A stretch of 64,000 nt of DNA, from positions 1-64,000 of the forward strand of contig JALRME010000026.1 in NCBI GenBank assembly GCA_026120035.1. The letters are read 5' to 3'. A model generated the notes under the pieces. That model worked only from the letters and a program-made list of their open reading frames with translations. It was not told the DNA's origin and ran no database searches. Below are positions 1 to 10,001 of this stretch, one piece after another (within the stretch, counting starts at the first letter, position 1; each line of letters opens with the position of its first letter). The position numbers and the translations under genes were made by a program. Source of the DNA: Coleophoma eucalyptorum. Taxonomy: Eukaryota; Ascomycota; Leotiomycetes; Helotiales; Dermateaceae.

Positions 1-1122
1 ATTGCTTTTTCCTTTCGGGAGCTTCGTACGGATCGGGAAGCATCCCGGTAGATATATCGGTAAACATATCAGGCCTAATTCTCGGGATGTCCCGACAGAT
101 ACCTAGGGTATTGCCTAGGTAGTATCGTAGGTAAGGTTAGCCTAATCGATAAGGCAAGAATATTGCGAATATTATTTCTATACGTAAAAGGATAGTACTT
201 GTTAGTAATAAAAGGAAGTTAAGTATAAAAAAATAGCATAATAATAACCAGCATTGTTTAGCTTTTAGAGCTTGCCTTATTTCTTAAGGAAACAAGGTCT
301 ATACACTGTATATAAGTAGGACGTACGCTAGTAAATAGGTACATATAAAACATACGCTATAACCTAGTCCAGGTTTAGGGTGTTCAGTTCAAGAATTCTG
401 TAAAATATAGCATGTGCCTAAGCTTAAGTTTACTAGTTAAAACATAAATGTAAGGCGTAATCTAAGCTTAGGTTTACGTAAAACGTACTATAAAACAAAG
501 CGTAAGAATCGACTTAGGTTACCTTTAAAGGATATTCTAAATCTGTTTTTACTATATAAGATACTTGTATATAGATTATAGTACTATATTATATCTAACA
601 CCTTACAAACATAGAAAAAATATTCGTATTATTTTTATCTTATTGATTAGGCTACCTTTACCTACGCTTAATCAAAGCTTGATCCCGAAAATAATTGCAT
701 AGCCCTACTACGAACTTAGGGAATTGAACCCATCTTAGATCCGACTTGAACCTAATTTATATTTAATCAAATAGGTCATATATTGGAATATAAATTTATA
801 AATTACACTAAATAGTTATTAGTTCTACATTTACAGATAGAGCCTTTCTTTATATATTTTCTCTAAATCGTCTAGAAAAAAAATTTCCTCAATAGCATTG
901 CGAAATACAAAGGAAAAGCGGTTTCTACATTAAGGTTTAAAATTAAACTTTAAAATAAACTTTAAACTTTAAAACTATTAACCATAATTTAGTAAGTATT
1001 AAGTTTACCTTATTAGAGAGCCTTCCTATATATACTTTTCGTAAATCGATTATTATTTTTAATATATAAAAAGCTAGAGAGATTTTGAAATTAAGTTTTA
1101 AGGTTCAAATTTAGATTCAATC
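1..1122. repeat. AT-rich, RIP-degraded repeat relics
   Basis: This stretch has no credible gene. It is very AT-rich, full of TA steps, and its frames are closed by TAA and TAG. Two parts recur elsewhere in the window. About 690-1110 resembles 26530-26840 (both contain a CCCTACTACG..ACTTAGGGA.TTGAACCC stretch followed by an AT-rich tail). About 500-600 resembles 24810-24900 and part of 27310-27370 (ACTTAGG.TACCTTTAAA.GATATTCTAA and a TATAGATTATA.TACTATA stretch). These look like diverged copies of dispersed repeats, but I see no coding capacity and no clear termini. Confidence 0.6.
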
Positions 1123-1124
1123 TA

Positions 1125-2002
1125 GGCTGCGCACTGGGTACCCATGGGCTGGTTTTTCAATCTGTAGACCACCCACTGGTTTCTTCTACCCATATGGGCT
1201 GGTTTTTTGAAAATCTGAAAAACCACCTACTGGTTAACCACTGGTTTAACCACTGGTTTTTCGCTTAATATAGGGGTTTTGCCTAGTATATAGGGGTATC
1301 AAAAGGGGGGCAGGTATCTCTTAGATTTTGAGTATTAATTTCAACTTTAGACTCTAACTCTTAATTTTGACTTTAGATTTCTTCTCTTGGATTTTGACTC
1401 TTAATTCTAACTCTCGATTCTAACTTTCGATCTTAGCTCTTGATTTTGACTTTAATTTTAAACGGCCCCTCTTAGCTGCTTCCGACTTGCTCGCTTTTAT
1501 AAGGTTCCTTAGTTTCTAGTATCTATGGATTCGCTTATTTAGTATGTTTTAAGATTATTACACTAAGCCTAAAAAGGATAAATTAAGTGAATTAAAAATC
1601 TAAGGATAGAATCTAAAGTCAAATTTCAAAGTCGAAATCCAAAGTCAAAATCCAAAGTCGAAATCCAAAATTAATATCCAAAGTCGAAAAATCAAGAGTT
1701 AGATTCTAAAGTCGAAATAGAAAGTTAGATCCTAGAGTTAAAAGCAAGCAAAGAAACCACTTTCTCTTTTTAGGGACCTCTCCCCCTCTATAGTATAAAG
1801 TTACGTAATGGTTACTTATATAGGCTGGTAAAAAAACCAGTGGGTTCTGCCTGAACCACTGGTTTAAGGCCAAAACCCACTGGTTTTTCGTCCCAATAGT
1901 TAACCAGTGGTCTGGTTTCTAGGTTGGAATTTTTGAAAAACCACCCACTGGTCTGGTCTGGTTTTATGGGTGGTCTGATTTTTCTGGTTTTGGTGCGCAG
2001 CC
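1125..2002. mobile_element. Complete TA-flanked inverted-repeat element, copy 1
   Basis: The element begins GGCTGCGCAC and ends GTGCGCAGCC, a perfect 10-bp terminal inverted repeat, and is flanked by TA on both sides. It is 878 bp with no open frame of note. Both subterminal zones carry many copies of a CCACTGGTT / AACCAGTGG motif, and the middle has degenerate runs of AAATCCAAAGTCGA. A TA target duplication plus short inverted ends is what a non-autonomous Tc1/mariner-type element (MITE) would leave. This is the best preserved copy in the window. No transposase is encoded here, so the superfamily is inferred from the TA duplication only. Confidence 0.75.
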
Positions 2003-2643
2003 TAATTTAATCTAAAATATAGTTTTTTTTACAAAACTTACTTCCAATTTCAGTCCATCTAAAGCCAAGTCTAAGTTGAGCTAGCTTAGGTATTACGTTT
2101 CCTTTTCCTCAGTCTTAACTCTACTTCAATCTTAGTTCAAATTGGTCGATTTAAGTCTCCCTAGCTCTAATCGCATTTATACCAGAATCAAACTAAGGTA
2201 TTATAAGAAGGCCTCTAAGGAAGTAGACATGGTGAGCCATCCAAGAAATCGCAAATAGCTATTTTAAAATTGGACAAGTTTTTGTCTTTTACTGTTCTGC
2301 GGCTCATAACGTTTGGCCCACCACGTTGAATGAGGATCAAGGTAGAATCATCAGATATAGGATATTACTATAATTTATATATACCCTGTATTAGGCTGCA
2401 CACCAAAATCAGAACGACTAAACCATCCATAAAACCAGACCAGACCAGTGGTTGGTTTTTTCAATTTTTCGAGTTTTGTATCTACAGTATGTCTGCCTGA
2501 CAATAGAGAACTAATATTATATAACTTATAATTAATTAATACTGCAGTTTGTAGCTATATCATGTGATTTTAATTAATTCGGGTTTGATCTAGCTTTAAA
2601 TCCGATCTAAGTCGGCTTCAAGCCGACGTTTTGGCTCAAATTA
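2003..2643. repeat. AT-rich spacer between two inverted-repeat elements
   Basis: No gene is visible. The stretch holds an inverted end fragment of the same element family near 2394-2478 and, at 2611-2627, a small perfect hairpin with 8-bp arms (GTCGGCTT / AAGCCGAC) and one spacer base. The remainder is degenerate AT-rich DNA. Confidence 0.5.
2394..2478 (-). mobile_element. End fragment of the TA-flanked element family
   Basis: The sequence starts GGCTGCACACC after TA and continues with the right-arm motif of copy 1 in reverse orientation (ACCAGACCAGACCAGTGG, then GGTTTTTTCAA). Only about 85 bp is recognisable. The second base pair of the GCGC core has changed (GCAC), consistent with a CpG transition. 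Confidence 0.6.
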
Positions 2644-3458
2644 GGCTGCGCACTGGGTGCCCATGCGCTGGTTTTTCAATTTGTGAACCACCCACTGGTT
2701 TAACCACTGGGTTTTTGCTTGATGTAGGGGTTTCGTCTAGTATATAGGAGTCTCAAAAGGGGGGGTAGGTACTTATCTCTTGGATTTTGACTATGAATTT
2801 CAACTTTAGACTATGAATTTCAACTTTAGACTCTAACTCTTAAGTTTGACTTTAGATTTCTTCTCCTAGATTTTGACTCTTAATTAGTTAATACTTTTAA
2901 TTCTAACTTTGAATTCTAACTCTCGATTCTGACTTTCGATCTTAGCTCTTGATTCTGACTTTAATTTTAAACGGCCCCTCTTAGTTGCTTCCTACTTGCT
3001 CGCTTATATAAGGTTCCTTAGTTTCTAATATCTATATATTCGCTCATTTAGCTTGTTTTAAGATTATTACACTAAGCCTAAAAAGGATAAACTAAGTGAA
3101 TTAAAAATCTAAGGATAGAATCTAAAGTCGATATTCAATGTCAAAATTCAAAATCGAAATCCAAGGTCAAAAAGATCAAGAGTTAGATTCCAAAGCCGAA
3201 ATATAAAGTGAGATTCTAGAGTTAAAATCAAGCAAGGAAACTCCCCCTCTCTTATTAGGGACCTCTCCCCCTCTATAGTATAAAATTACGTAATGGTTAT
3301 ATGGGCTAGTTAAGAAACCAGTGGGTTCTGCCTCAACCACTGGTCTAAGGCCAAAACCCACTTGTATTTTGTCCCAATGGTTAACCAGTGGTCTAGTTTC
3401 TGGGTTGGAAATTTTGAAAAACCACCTACTGGTCTGGTCTTGTTTTATGGGTGGTCTG
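2644..3458. mobile_element. TA-flanked inverted-repeat element, copy 2 (right end lost)
   Basis: The left terminus GGCTGCGCAC follows a TA, and the body aligns throughout with copy 1, including the CCACTGGTT subterminal motifs and the AAGTCGAAATCC runs. The right arm stops at GTGGTCTG and about 25 bp before the expected GTGCGCAGCC terminus is missing. At exactly that point the terminus of a different element (TGTTGAAAG...) begins, so this copy was invaded by an LTR element. Confidence 0.75.
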
Positions 3459-3675
3459 TGTTGAAAGTGAAAGACGGATCAGGCTTGGTTCCGGAAAGGC
3501 TCTCTGATTATATGATAAACACATTCCACAACCGCCTTAGACAATGTCTGTGTATGGATAAGTATATATATCTATATATATCTATAGACCTACTCAACAA
3601 AAGAAAAGGGAGTGATAAGCATTCTTTAAGATATTAAAATTTACCTCTTATCTTTACTACTTAGATATTTCGATA
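3459..3675 (+). mobile_element. LTR (family C) of a retrotransposon inside element copy 2
   Basis: The unit starts TGTTGAAAGTGAAAGACGG and ends TTTCGATA, which by comparison with a second copy ending TTTCGACA at 22959 is a RIP-mutated CA terminus. TG...CA ends and a length of 217 bp fit an LTR. It carries a TATATATCTATATATATC stretch. The part from CCTTAGACAATG onward is shared with 22834-22959. Family name unknown. Confidence 0.7.
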
Positions 3676-4795
3676 GATTATAAGCCCGGATTTTGTCAAA
3701 ACCAAGGAGATTAAGCAAGACTGTATATTATGTTACTTACCAAAAACAACTAAAATAGAAAACCAAGATCAAAAGGGAATACTAAAATATAGTAACACTA
3801 ATAGAATTTCAAGTGATACTAAAAAATAGCACTTAAGAAATACTATATTAAGACTTAAAAAAGGGGAGGTTAGAAAATCAGGGGGACTAAAGAATATCGC
3901 TAACCCCCTCTGAAAATGAAGGACGCTTAGCTTTAATACTTCTTATTTTTTGAGGAAGTATCGGACCTTTATAATCCGACCTCTTATAATATATACATAA
4001 AAGATACTAAAGGATACCTTAAAAAGAATATCAAGTAGAAAAATCTAAGACTTTCGAAAGACTTATCTATATCCATTAGACTATCTATTCTAGCGCCTAA
4101 ACCGCGTTAAGACGGAATAGCTATACTTGATATATAAACTCGAAAGATAATAATAGCTAAGAGAAGTACTTATCCTTACCTCCAAAGGCTAAAGGAAACT
4201 ATAAGTTAGAATTAGAATCAGACTATCAATCTAGTAAATTAGAATAGAGTATAATATCCCTCTCGACAGCCGATCTAGAAGCTATCCCTTTATTAGTAAG
4301 CGATATAGAATAGTTTAGATAGCCAGTATCTATACTACTATTAGTACCTCCTAGAAGAAGATTATTCTTCTTAATTCTAGATAAGGAGATATAAAAATGG
4401 AGATCCGGATAGTAGGCGTCTCGCTAAGTTCGATTCTAATCCTTGAATCTAATAACTATACCGAATTCGAAAGAAGGATAGAAGAATACACCTTATCCTC
4501 GTAGGATATAAAGATATCCTCGAAGATAACGAACCTTAAGATGACCTCAAAGAGAGTACTGCCGTCTTCTAGCGACGAGTTAAGAACTATAACTCCTAGA
4601 TGAAGAGAGCCTACTATACTATAAGAAGTTACTATAGAAAAAATACTCTAGTATATATTAAGATAGAGATAAATCTTAAACGAATGCTTACTATATTAGT
4701 ATCCAAAGTTAAGACTTAAGGTACCGGTATGTCTATAGGATTAATTCGTAGATACATACTAGTACCCACGACTTTAAGATTTCAAAAACGTTACC
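3676..4795 (+). mobile_element. RIP-degraded internal region of the LTR-C retroelement
   Basis: Immediately after the LTR the sequence reads like the leader and gag start of an LTR retrotransposon (a stretch with CCAAAAACAACTAAAATAG.AAACCAAGATCAAAAGGGAA), but all frames are closed by TAG and TAA. Charged, low-complexity codon patterns persist for about 1 kb. No reverse transcriptase or integrase motif survives and no 3' LTR-C follows; the region ends where a different LTR (family B) begins. Assignment to Copia or Gypsy is not possible from what is left. Confidence 0.55.
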
Positions 4796-5086
4796 TATAA
4801 GATCCTAACCTACTCAGAATAGACAATTAGATAATCCAGGACATTGGATATATGTCACGTGATGCTATGACAGTACATTATGCATAAGCGAGTATAAGCA
4901 GAGTCGGAGGGGTTTCGGACCCAGGAAGCATATAAGAGGGACATGTCAGGGAAATTTGTTCTTTCCTCTCTTCCCTTCTTATCTTTTTTGTGTCCTTCAT
5001 ACGAGACCTATAGGATTCAGTCAATATAAGGTTATTGTGCTCCCAAACACCTCTATCCTGCCATTGATCAAACCTGTGTCCTTACA
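4796..5086 (+). mobile_element. Solo LTR, family B, copy 1 (RIP-mutated)
   Basis: The unit aligns along its whole length with the copies at 14128-14423 and 27040-27309 (reverse). The start is TATAAGATCCTAAC, where the better preserved copy has TGTAAGAACCTGAC; the end is CTTACA. It contains CGGAGGGGTTTCGGACCCAG, a TATA-like CATATAAGAGGG and TCCTTCATACGAGACC. The flanks are TTACC and GATAG, so there is no target-site duplication. The right boundary coincides with the broken end of the chitinase relic. Confidence 0.8.
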
Positions 5087-5787
5087 GATAGCTACGGGAA
5101 TTCTCTTGAGCTACCGTATTATTTCCTCTTAGTAGCGTTAGCACTAGCTGGTCTAGCTTCCTACGAGACATTAGAAATTTTTAATATAGATAAATACATA
5201 CCTCGACTTCTAGAACTTGAATGCTTATGATTATACTAGGCCCTAGAGTATAGCTTTAGGATCGTAGGCAAATGTATTCCTATCTATAGAAGCTTAGGAA
5301 AGTTCGTCTTATAATACATAAGCTGTTGTCTAGTATTATATCTTAAATGGAATTGACGCGAATCGTATCGTGATTGGAGTTCCAATTTATGGTAGATCCT
5401 TCGATAATACAGCTGGACTAGGCGCGTTATTTAATGGAACTAGTGTAGGAACCTAGGGGCCTAGGATATACGACTTTAAAAGACTACCCCTTGAGGGAGC
5501 CAAAGAATTTTTCGATGCTTTAGTATTAGTAAGTTATAGTTAAGATAGTACCAAGAAGCAGCTGATTAGTTATGATATAGTTGTAGTAGCAAATAGGAAG
5601 GCCTCTTGAGTTCGATAGGTCAACCTAGGTAGAATATTCTTCTGGGAGAGTAGTGCTGATCGTAACGGGAGCAGAAGCGTTATCCGAAACGTATCGGACG
5701 CTCTTAGGCTATAGAATGGAAGTAAACTTCAGTGGTTCCCCAACCAGCTTTGTTACCCCTATTCTAAGTATAAGAATATTCGAGAAA
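5087..5787 (+). pseudogene. GH18 chitinase, C-terminal half, RIP-inactivated relic
   Basis: Read in one frame from the LTR edge, the translation matches the C-terminal half of a fungal GH18 chitinase. It shows YGNSL...YYFLLVALALAG, ASYETLEI..IDKY, LDF*NL.AYDYT.P*S, NGIDANRIVIGVPIYGRSF, LPLEGAKEFFDA, FFWESSADRNGS and finally PNQLCYPYSKYKNIR. About ten stops interrupt it, each explainable as TGG-to-TAG or CAA/CAG-to-TAA/TAG, the RIP signature. One 4-bp tandem duplication (ATAC) near 5208 shifts the frame. The catalytic DxxDxDxE region would lie upstream and is absent: LTR-B sits exactly where it should begin. An intact copy elsewhere in the genome is likely, since RIP acts on duplicated sequence. 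Confidence 0.8.
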
Positions 5788-6340
5788 CAATACTCAAAAA
5801 TATAGTAGAAGTAGAGGTTGGGAGGGACGTTAGAATTTGCAGATCTGAAGTTGATGTTTGCTCTAAAGCAACGGTCGAAGAGCGCATAGTGCTCGACAGT
5901 GAAGGGATTAGAACGGAGCTTTTACCTGTCGTTCTACTTGTCTGAGCTGATGTGGTCATGGTAGGACTTGTCGATATGACTTTTGAACCAGAAGCTGTTA
6001 GAGAGAGGGGCGTTACCGTCTTATTTTTCTGATGCATGAATGAGGCTGTCGTTTGGTTCCAGTGGTCTGTTCTAGCAGACTGAGTCGATACGGTCAAGGT
6101 ATTGCCGTCAACTGTTGCCTGCGAGACCGAGTCTGGTAGGGAAATTAAAGCCATCACCGTACCACTCACCTGAGGTAGTGAAAAGCTTATGGTCTGGTTT
6201 CGATGGTCTATTGTTCTTACTGGCTGAGTTAACGATATACCATTAAGAGATACTGCTAAGTAACTAGAAGCCGGGATTAAAGATGATTTTGCTGTCCGGT
6301 TCTAATATTCTGTTATAGCTATTGTACAAGTTAATATAGA
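5759..6340 (-). pseudogene. Ser/Thr-rich repeat protein relic (uncertain)
   Basis: The minus strand is open for 136 codons from 6169 down to 5759, and the same frame continues upstream to about 6340 with a single TAG. The translation is rich in Ser and Thr and repeats a motif three times: Y*NRT (the stop probably TGG mutated), DHRNQT and DHWNQT, each followed by a Ser-rich, hydrophobic alternating stretch. That pattern resembles glycosylated repeats of fungal wall or adhesin-like proteins. No signal peptide or anchor is visible and the 5' end is lost in AT-rich DNA. The plus strand is also fairly open here, so the coding strand is not certain. Confidence 0.35.
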
Positions 6341-6546
6341 ATAGAGCCTAAACTCAATTAATACCGATAGTCTCTTAGCAAGTATACAACTAACGTAGTA
6401 GGTAAGGTAGATTTACTTAACGTATAACCTAGCCTAAGTAACAATAGAGGAAGCACCCCTTCAGAATAGTAAGATACTAACAACGTAGACGGAAAGGCTT
6501 CTGACGAGGTCTATCTATTCAACTAACAAATATTTTGCATTATATT

Positions 6547-6817
6547 TACTTCATCTACTGCTGCTGCTGATTGCACCAAGGGTGTCACTTCATGCTCTAA
6601 GTACAAGCTTTTGAAGTATAAAGCCGGCCGGTGCTATTGCGGTCTCGATACTGCTAAGCAACCAACTTGCTTCCAAAATACATCATGCAAGGGTTTGTCA
6701 AAGTGCCTATCAAACGATGAATGTACTGATGGCGAAGCCTGCCAAGTATCAACAGGTTGTAAGAAAAATCGGTGTGTTCCGGTTACTCAAGGATGTTCGA
6801 GTGCAAAGAGGGCTTGA
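6547..6817 (+). pseudogene. Small cysteine-rich secreted protein, last exon only
   Basis: An open frame ending in a clean stop encodes about 88 residues with 12 cysteines in a compact pattern: DCTKG..SCSKYK, GRCYCGLDTA, PTCFQNTSCKGLSKC, DECTDGEACQVSTGC, RCVPVTQGC. The composition and even Cys spacing are those of a small secreted fungal protein, possibly effector-like. No signal peptide exon is present: upstream is an in-frame TAA at 6524 followed by a CTAAC branch-like motif, and the 5' exon would fall in RIP-degraded DNA. Base composition is normal, unlike the flank. I treat it as a 5'-truncated relic; an intact gene with a diverged first exon cannot be excluded. Confidence 0.5.
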
Positions 6818-7123
6818 AAGCAGAAATATTAGAAGAGGTTTCCCTCACGCCTAACATGGAAAATATCTGCCATAGCAGTATGTCTCGGAGCGCTCGGCGA
6901 TGCTCTTGCCTTAACTGTAAGAAGATAGCAGACCTTGTTATACCCTAGGTAGCGTCTACTAGAGACGGCTATTCCAGCTGCCTGTCATCCTTCTATAGCC
7001 TCCGCTGGCAGCCACTATGTGTCCGCTTGCTACCCTTAGGAGAGTCCTTGAGTTGGGAGCTTCATTTGAGCGAAAGCCCCGGTATTTTCAGACCCACCTT
7101 GCCTTATTAGTAAACTTTTCATC

Positions 7124-9161
7124 TTATGTTTCGAGGTTTGGCCTCGATTGTTCCCTGTCCCAACACTCCAATAGCTGTTTCACCCTGTAATCGGTGCGCC
7201 AACCAAGGTCAAGCTCGATGCTTTGCAGACATCGTGCAACAGCTTTGCGCTCATTCTCTGCCTTGAGGAATATTCCAGCCATATACAATGGATGAACCAT
7301 GATAATACGAGCGGCAGCATCAGGACGCCCAGCAGCGATGCTGACAATCTCCCGGGAATGTTTCTCCATACGATTTATCATGTCCTGGTGAGCAAACCCA
7401 TCTCGTATACTCATCACCGAGCTGTAAGTAATATCCAGAAGCTGGAGCCGAGCGAAATGATAATGCTGCATAGTTGCCGCAGAGCTCGGTTTGCTATAAA
7501 AAACTTCGGTGAAGGTGTCAAAGCTCGCAGGGTGCACGAGGCGACCGTACGGCTCGAACTCCATAGGTAGGTTTCCGTACAAGATATCCAAAGTATGCCA
7601 TAGCTGCTGCCACCTGGAGGCCAGGTCAGTTTCTTGTACAGTGCTCGTCGTGACCGCGACATTTTCAACCATTATTTGAAGGTTAACAATGCAACACAAT
7701 ATCCATATCAAAATATTCGAAACAAGGTCTTCTCTTGCCGCAGGGCAAGCGCCAGATGCTTTTGAGCTTTCTAAGCTTGAGCAATCGGGTAGTCCCTCCG
7801 TGTCGAATATAAGGCCTGCATTCTCCCAAATTTCTCGACGATACGGGTCGAGGCGAGTGCGCGACCTCTTCGAATAAGCTGCCAGGTAATCTTGTTGAGC
7901 AAAGAACCAGAAGCATGCTCGCTTCGCATGGCATAGGACCGGAAGGTCTGAGTCGTGGGGATGTTGAGATACCATTTCTGGTGGTAGTGCTGCTTCGAGT
8001 AAGGACTGCACGCCGGTCAAGTGACTGTCAATTGTGAGCACAAGGACTATAAAGTGTTCTTAGCGGAGCAGAGATTCGGCTGGCTACCTACTGAGACCAT
8101 TCAGCTTCAGACGAGTCCATAGATTCATAGAGTGACAAAATACAAGATGCGGCTATGATAAAATCAGCGACCATGCAACGTTCTTTTAGGCATGTAGACG
8201 AAAAGTAGCTATTGCGGAGCTTTTGAGCAATTCCGTCCACCTCGGAAGTTGGAATGGTGGGAGCGTCTTGCGGCTGTCCTTGCTCTGAAATGAAGAGGCG
8301 CAGGCTGCCCAAGGCCTCGGAGTAAAATTCTCTGGCTTTGTATGACCAGTCCACCGTTCCGAATCTAGGATGAATCTCTGCGGACACTATCCGACTAAGC
8401 TGTTTGGCCGAGACAGCAGCTATAGAATACCTCAATAGCGGGTTATATTGTGCCAGTGCGGGCACAAATACTTGGAAATACCTCGTGTGGTTATGCAAAT
8501 CAGGCCTATCAGATTTAGATTATACACATTTGCGACGGACGTTTCCCTAGGACTTACCATGGTGCGATATTGTCGGCAAAGTATCGCACTAGGAAAAGTA
8601 TGTCGTCATTGACAGGTTGTGTAAATTCGGAGATAAGATCGCGCCGAGGTGTTGTATAAATCTCGAAAAAGCCGGTAAGCTCGTTACTGTAAGTCCGTGA
8701 GTTCGAGGCATCTGATGTCGCTGTCGAATCTTGCAAAGGGCGTACAGCAGTCGCACTCGCAATTGACGCATCTGCCACATCAGTTGAGACGTCGGGACGA
8801 GAAAGGCGAGATTCCAAGCTTTCTGCATCGTTGCTGGCGAGCTGAAGACGAAAGGCTGTCTGCCATGGCTTTGGACGCTAGAAGTTGTCAGAAACTTGGT
8901 ATCTACCCGGACCCAGACGGTGTTTCCAATACCTTATCGCGCGCTTGGCCCCTAACACGACGCCGCTCAAGCCTTGCTCTTTCGTCTACGAATCTTAGAC
9001 TGTCATCGTACTGACAGTTAAGACTAAGATGTCTACATGGCCCGCAGATAGGGTGTTGTTCATCGCACTGCAGTCTTGTTAGACAATTCTCCGGGCACTC
9101 GACTTTCGTACCAACTCGCCTTCACGTGGCTGGATTTGCATCCTTCACAAGGTCGCGACAT
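7124..9161 (-). CDS. Zn2Cys6 transcription factor with Fungal_trans_2-type regulatory region
   Basis: Five exons join into a 603-residue protein: 9161-9120, 9067-8933, 8877-8558, 8505-8092 and 8024-7124. The first intron is GC-AG (AAG|GCGAGT ... CTGCAG) and falls inside the zinc cluster; removing it gives a canonical C-x2-C-x6-C-x6-C-x2-C-x6-C with cysteines at 5, 8, 15, 22, 25 and 32. The other introns are 55, 52 and 67 nt. The middle and C-terminal parts (YNPLLRYSIAAVSAKQLSR, SHHLTGVQSLLEAA, YCxxNLQIM-like helices) fit the family found in many fungal pathway regulators. It should be a nuclear DNA-binding regulator; its targets are unknown. The gene is intact although it borders RIP-degraded DNA. 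The nearest enzyme gene is the epoxide hydrolase 1.8 kb away on the opposite strand, a possible but unproven target. Confidence 0.85.
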
Positions 9162-9206
9162 TGCCGCCTAGTAACAGAGGGAGACCTCAAAGCGCCAGGC
9201 TATGGA

Positions 9207-9626
9207 CTAAGTAATCCTAAAGCTGGAAGATCGGAGCGCTTTCGTCGCCAAACGCTGATAATATCTCTCGGCAAAATTGACCTGATAGCCAAGCCCTAGT
9301 GCAAGCATAGGGGTGGGCATTCCTTCGTCGCTGTGAGGTTGTGCAGATTTGCTAGCGATCCGCCAGCGACCATATGGCAAAATTCGCACTAGTTGACCTC
9401 ACCCACGCAGGCCGCTGTCCACGCAGGCCGCTGTCGTTGTTTGGAAGGGGATCGCTTCCGAGCCCTTGGCAATCGTAAGATCAATTGCTGCGTGGTCGGC
9501 TCGGTACGCATTGCGGAGCCGACATGTGACCGCCCTAGAGGTATCACCACTCACAACGCTCACCACATAGGCGCTAGATGGCTCATAGAAGTGTAAGCGA
9601 CGTACGTTAATTTGCAGGCTGTCCAA
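9207..9626 (-). pseudogene. Broken open frame of unknown function
   Basis: On the minus strand one frame is open from 9626 to 9207 apart from a single in-frame TGA, about 138 codons in all. The translation is not low-complexity (RLRNAYRADHAAIDLTIAKG upstream of the stop, GYQVNFAERYYQRLATKALR downstream). Close to the stop, 9405-9436 is a tandem duplication of a roughly 15-bp unit (CACGCAGGCCGCTGTC), which may have disrupted an older frame. I do not recognise a family. It lies between the regulator and the epoxide hydrolase and may be a decayed gene of that accessory zone. Confidence 0.25.
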
Positions 9627-9710
9627 CCGATACCATGCCGATACAATGAGGGCCTTTTATTCTAGGGCTTGGCGCCAAAGCCGGCCGATGCACAAACTAT
9701 AAGCTATTCA

Positions 9711-10001
9711 ATGGCGGATAGTTCGGTTGATCTCCTCTGGTGGATCTACGAGAAGCAATATGACTGGACGGATGCTTACTTTTAGTCCAACATCAAAATA
9801 CACACGCGGATACCAGCCTACTGGTTTTCAACGGCGAATCAACGTACGTATTATGAAGTCTACAACGATATGGATCAACCCCGTACATCAAGTTTCGACT
9901 TTGTCCCGAAAGTTCCTCTCAACACTGCCAATTTTCAAATGGAGCTCTCTGTCAATACGGTTGTGAATCGACACGCTGGGCCCTTTCATTTTGGCCAGTG
10001 A
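9711..10001 (+). pseudogene. Short gene-like relic of unknown function
   Basis: From an ATG at 9711 one frame runs 96 codons to a TGA with a single internal TAG. The text before the stop (MADSSVDLLWWIYEKQYDW) and after it (IPAYWFSTANQRTYYEVYND, PLNTANFQMELSVNTVV) looks like ordinary globular protein. The TAG sits in TTACTTTTAG, which could be an intron acceptor, so an unspliced intron is an alternative to a true stop. No family recognised. Confidence 0.25.

Noticed and set aside
700..760. tRNA gene suggested by a GGGTTCAATTCCC-like T-arm on the minus strand
   Set aside because: No acceptor stem, D-arm or anticodon arm can be paired around it, and the same text recurs in a dispersed repeat.
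2644..3637. 61- and 91-codon open frames over element copy 2 (3176-3361 minus, 3362-3637 plus)
   Set aside because: Similar short frames recur in other copies only because the element sequence is repeated; they cross the element/LTR junction and have no domain.
5790..6060. Plus-strand extension of the chitinase frame beyond its normal C-terminus
   Set aside because: The family ends shortly after the SKYKNIR-type motif; the following Val/Glu-rich frame is the complement of the Ser/Thr-rich minus-strand text and has stops.
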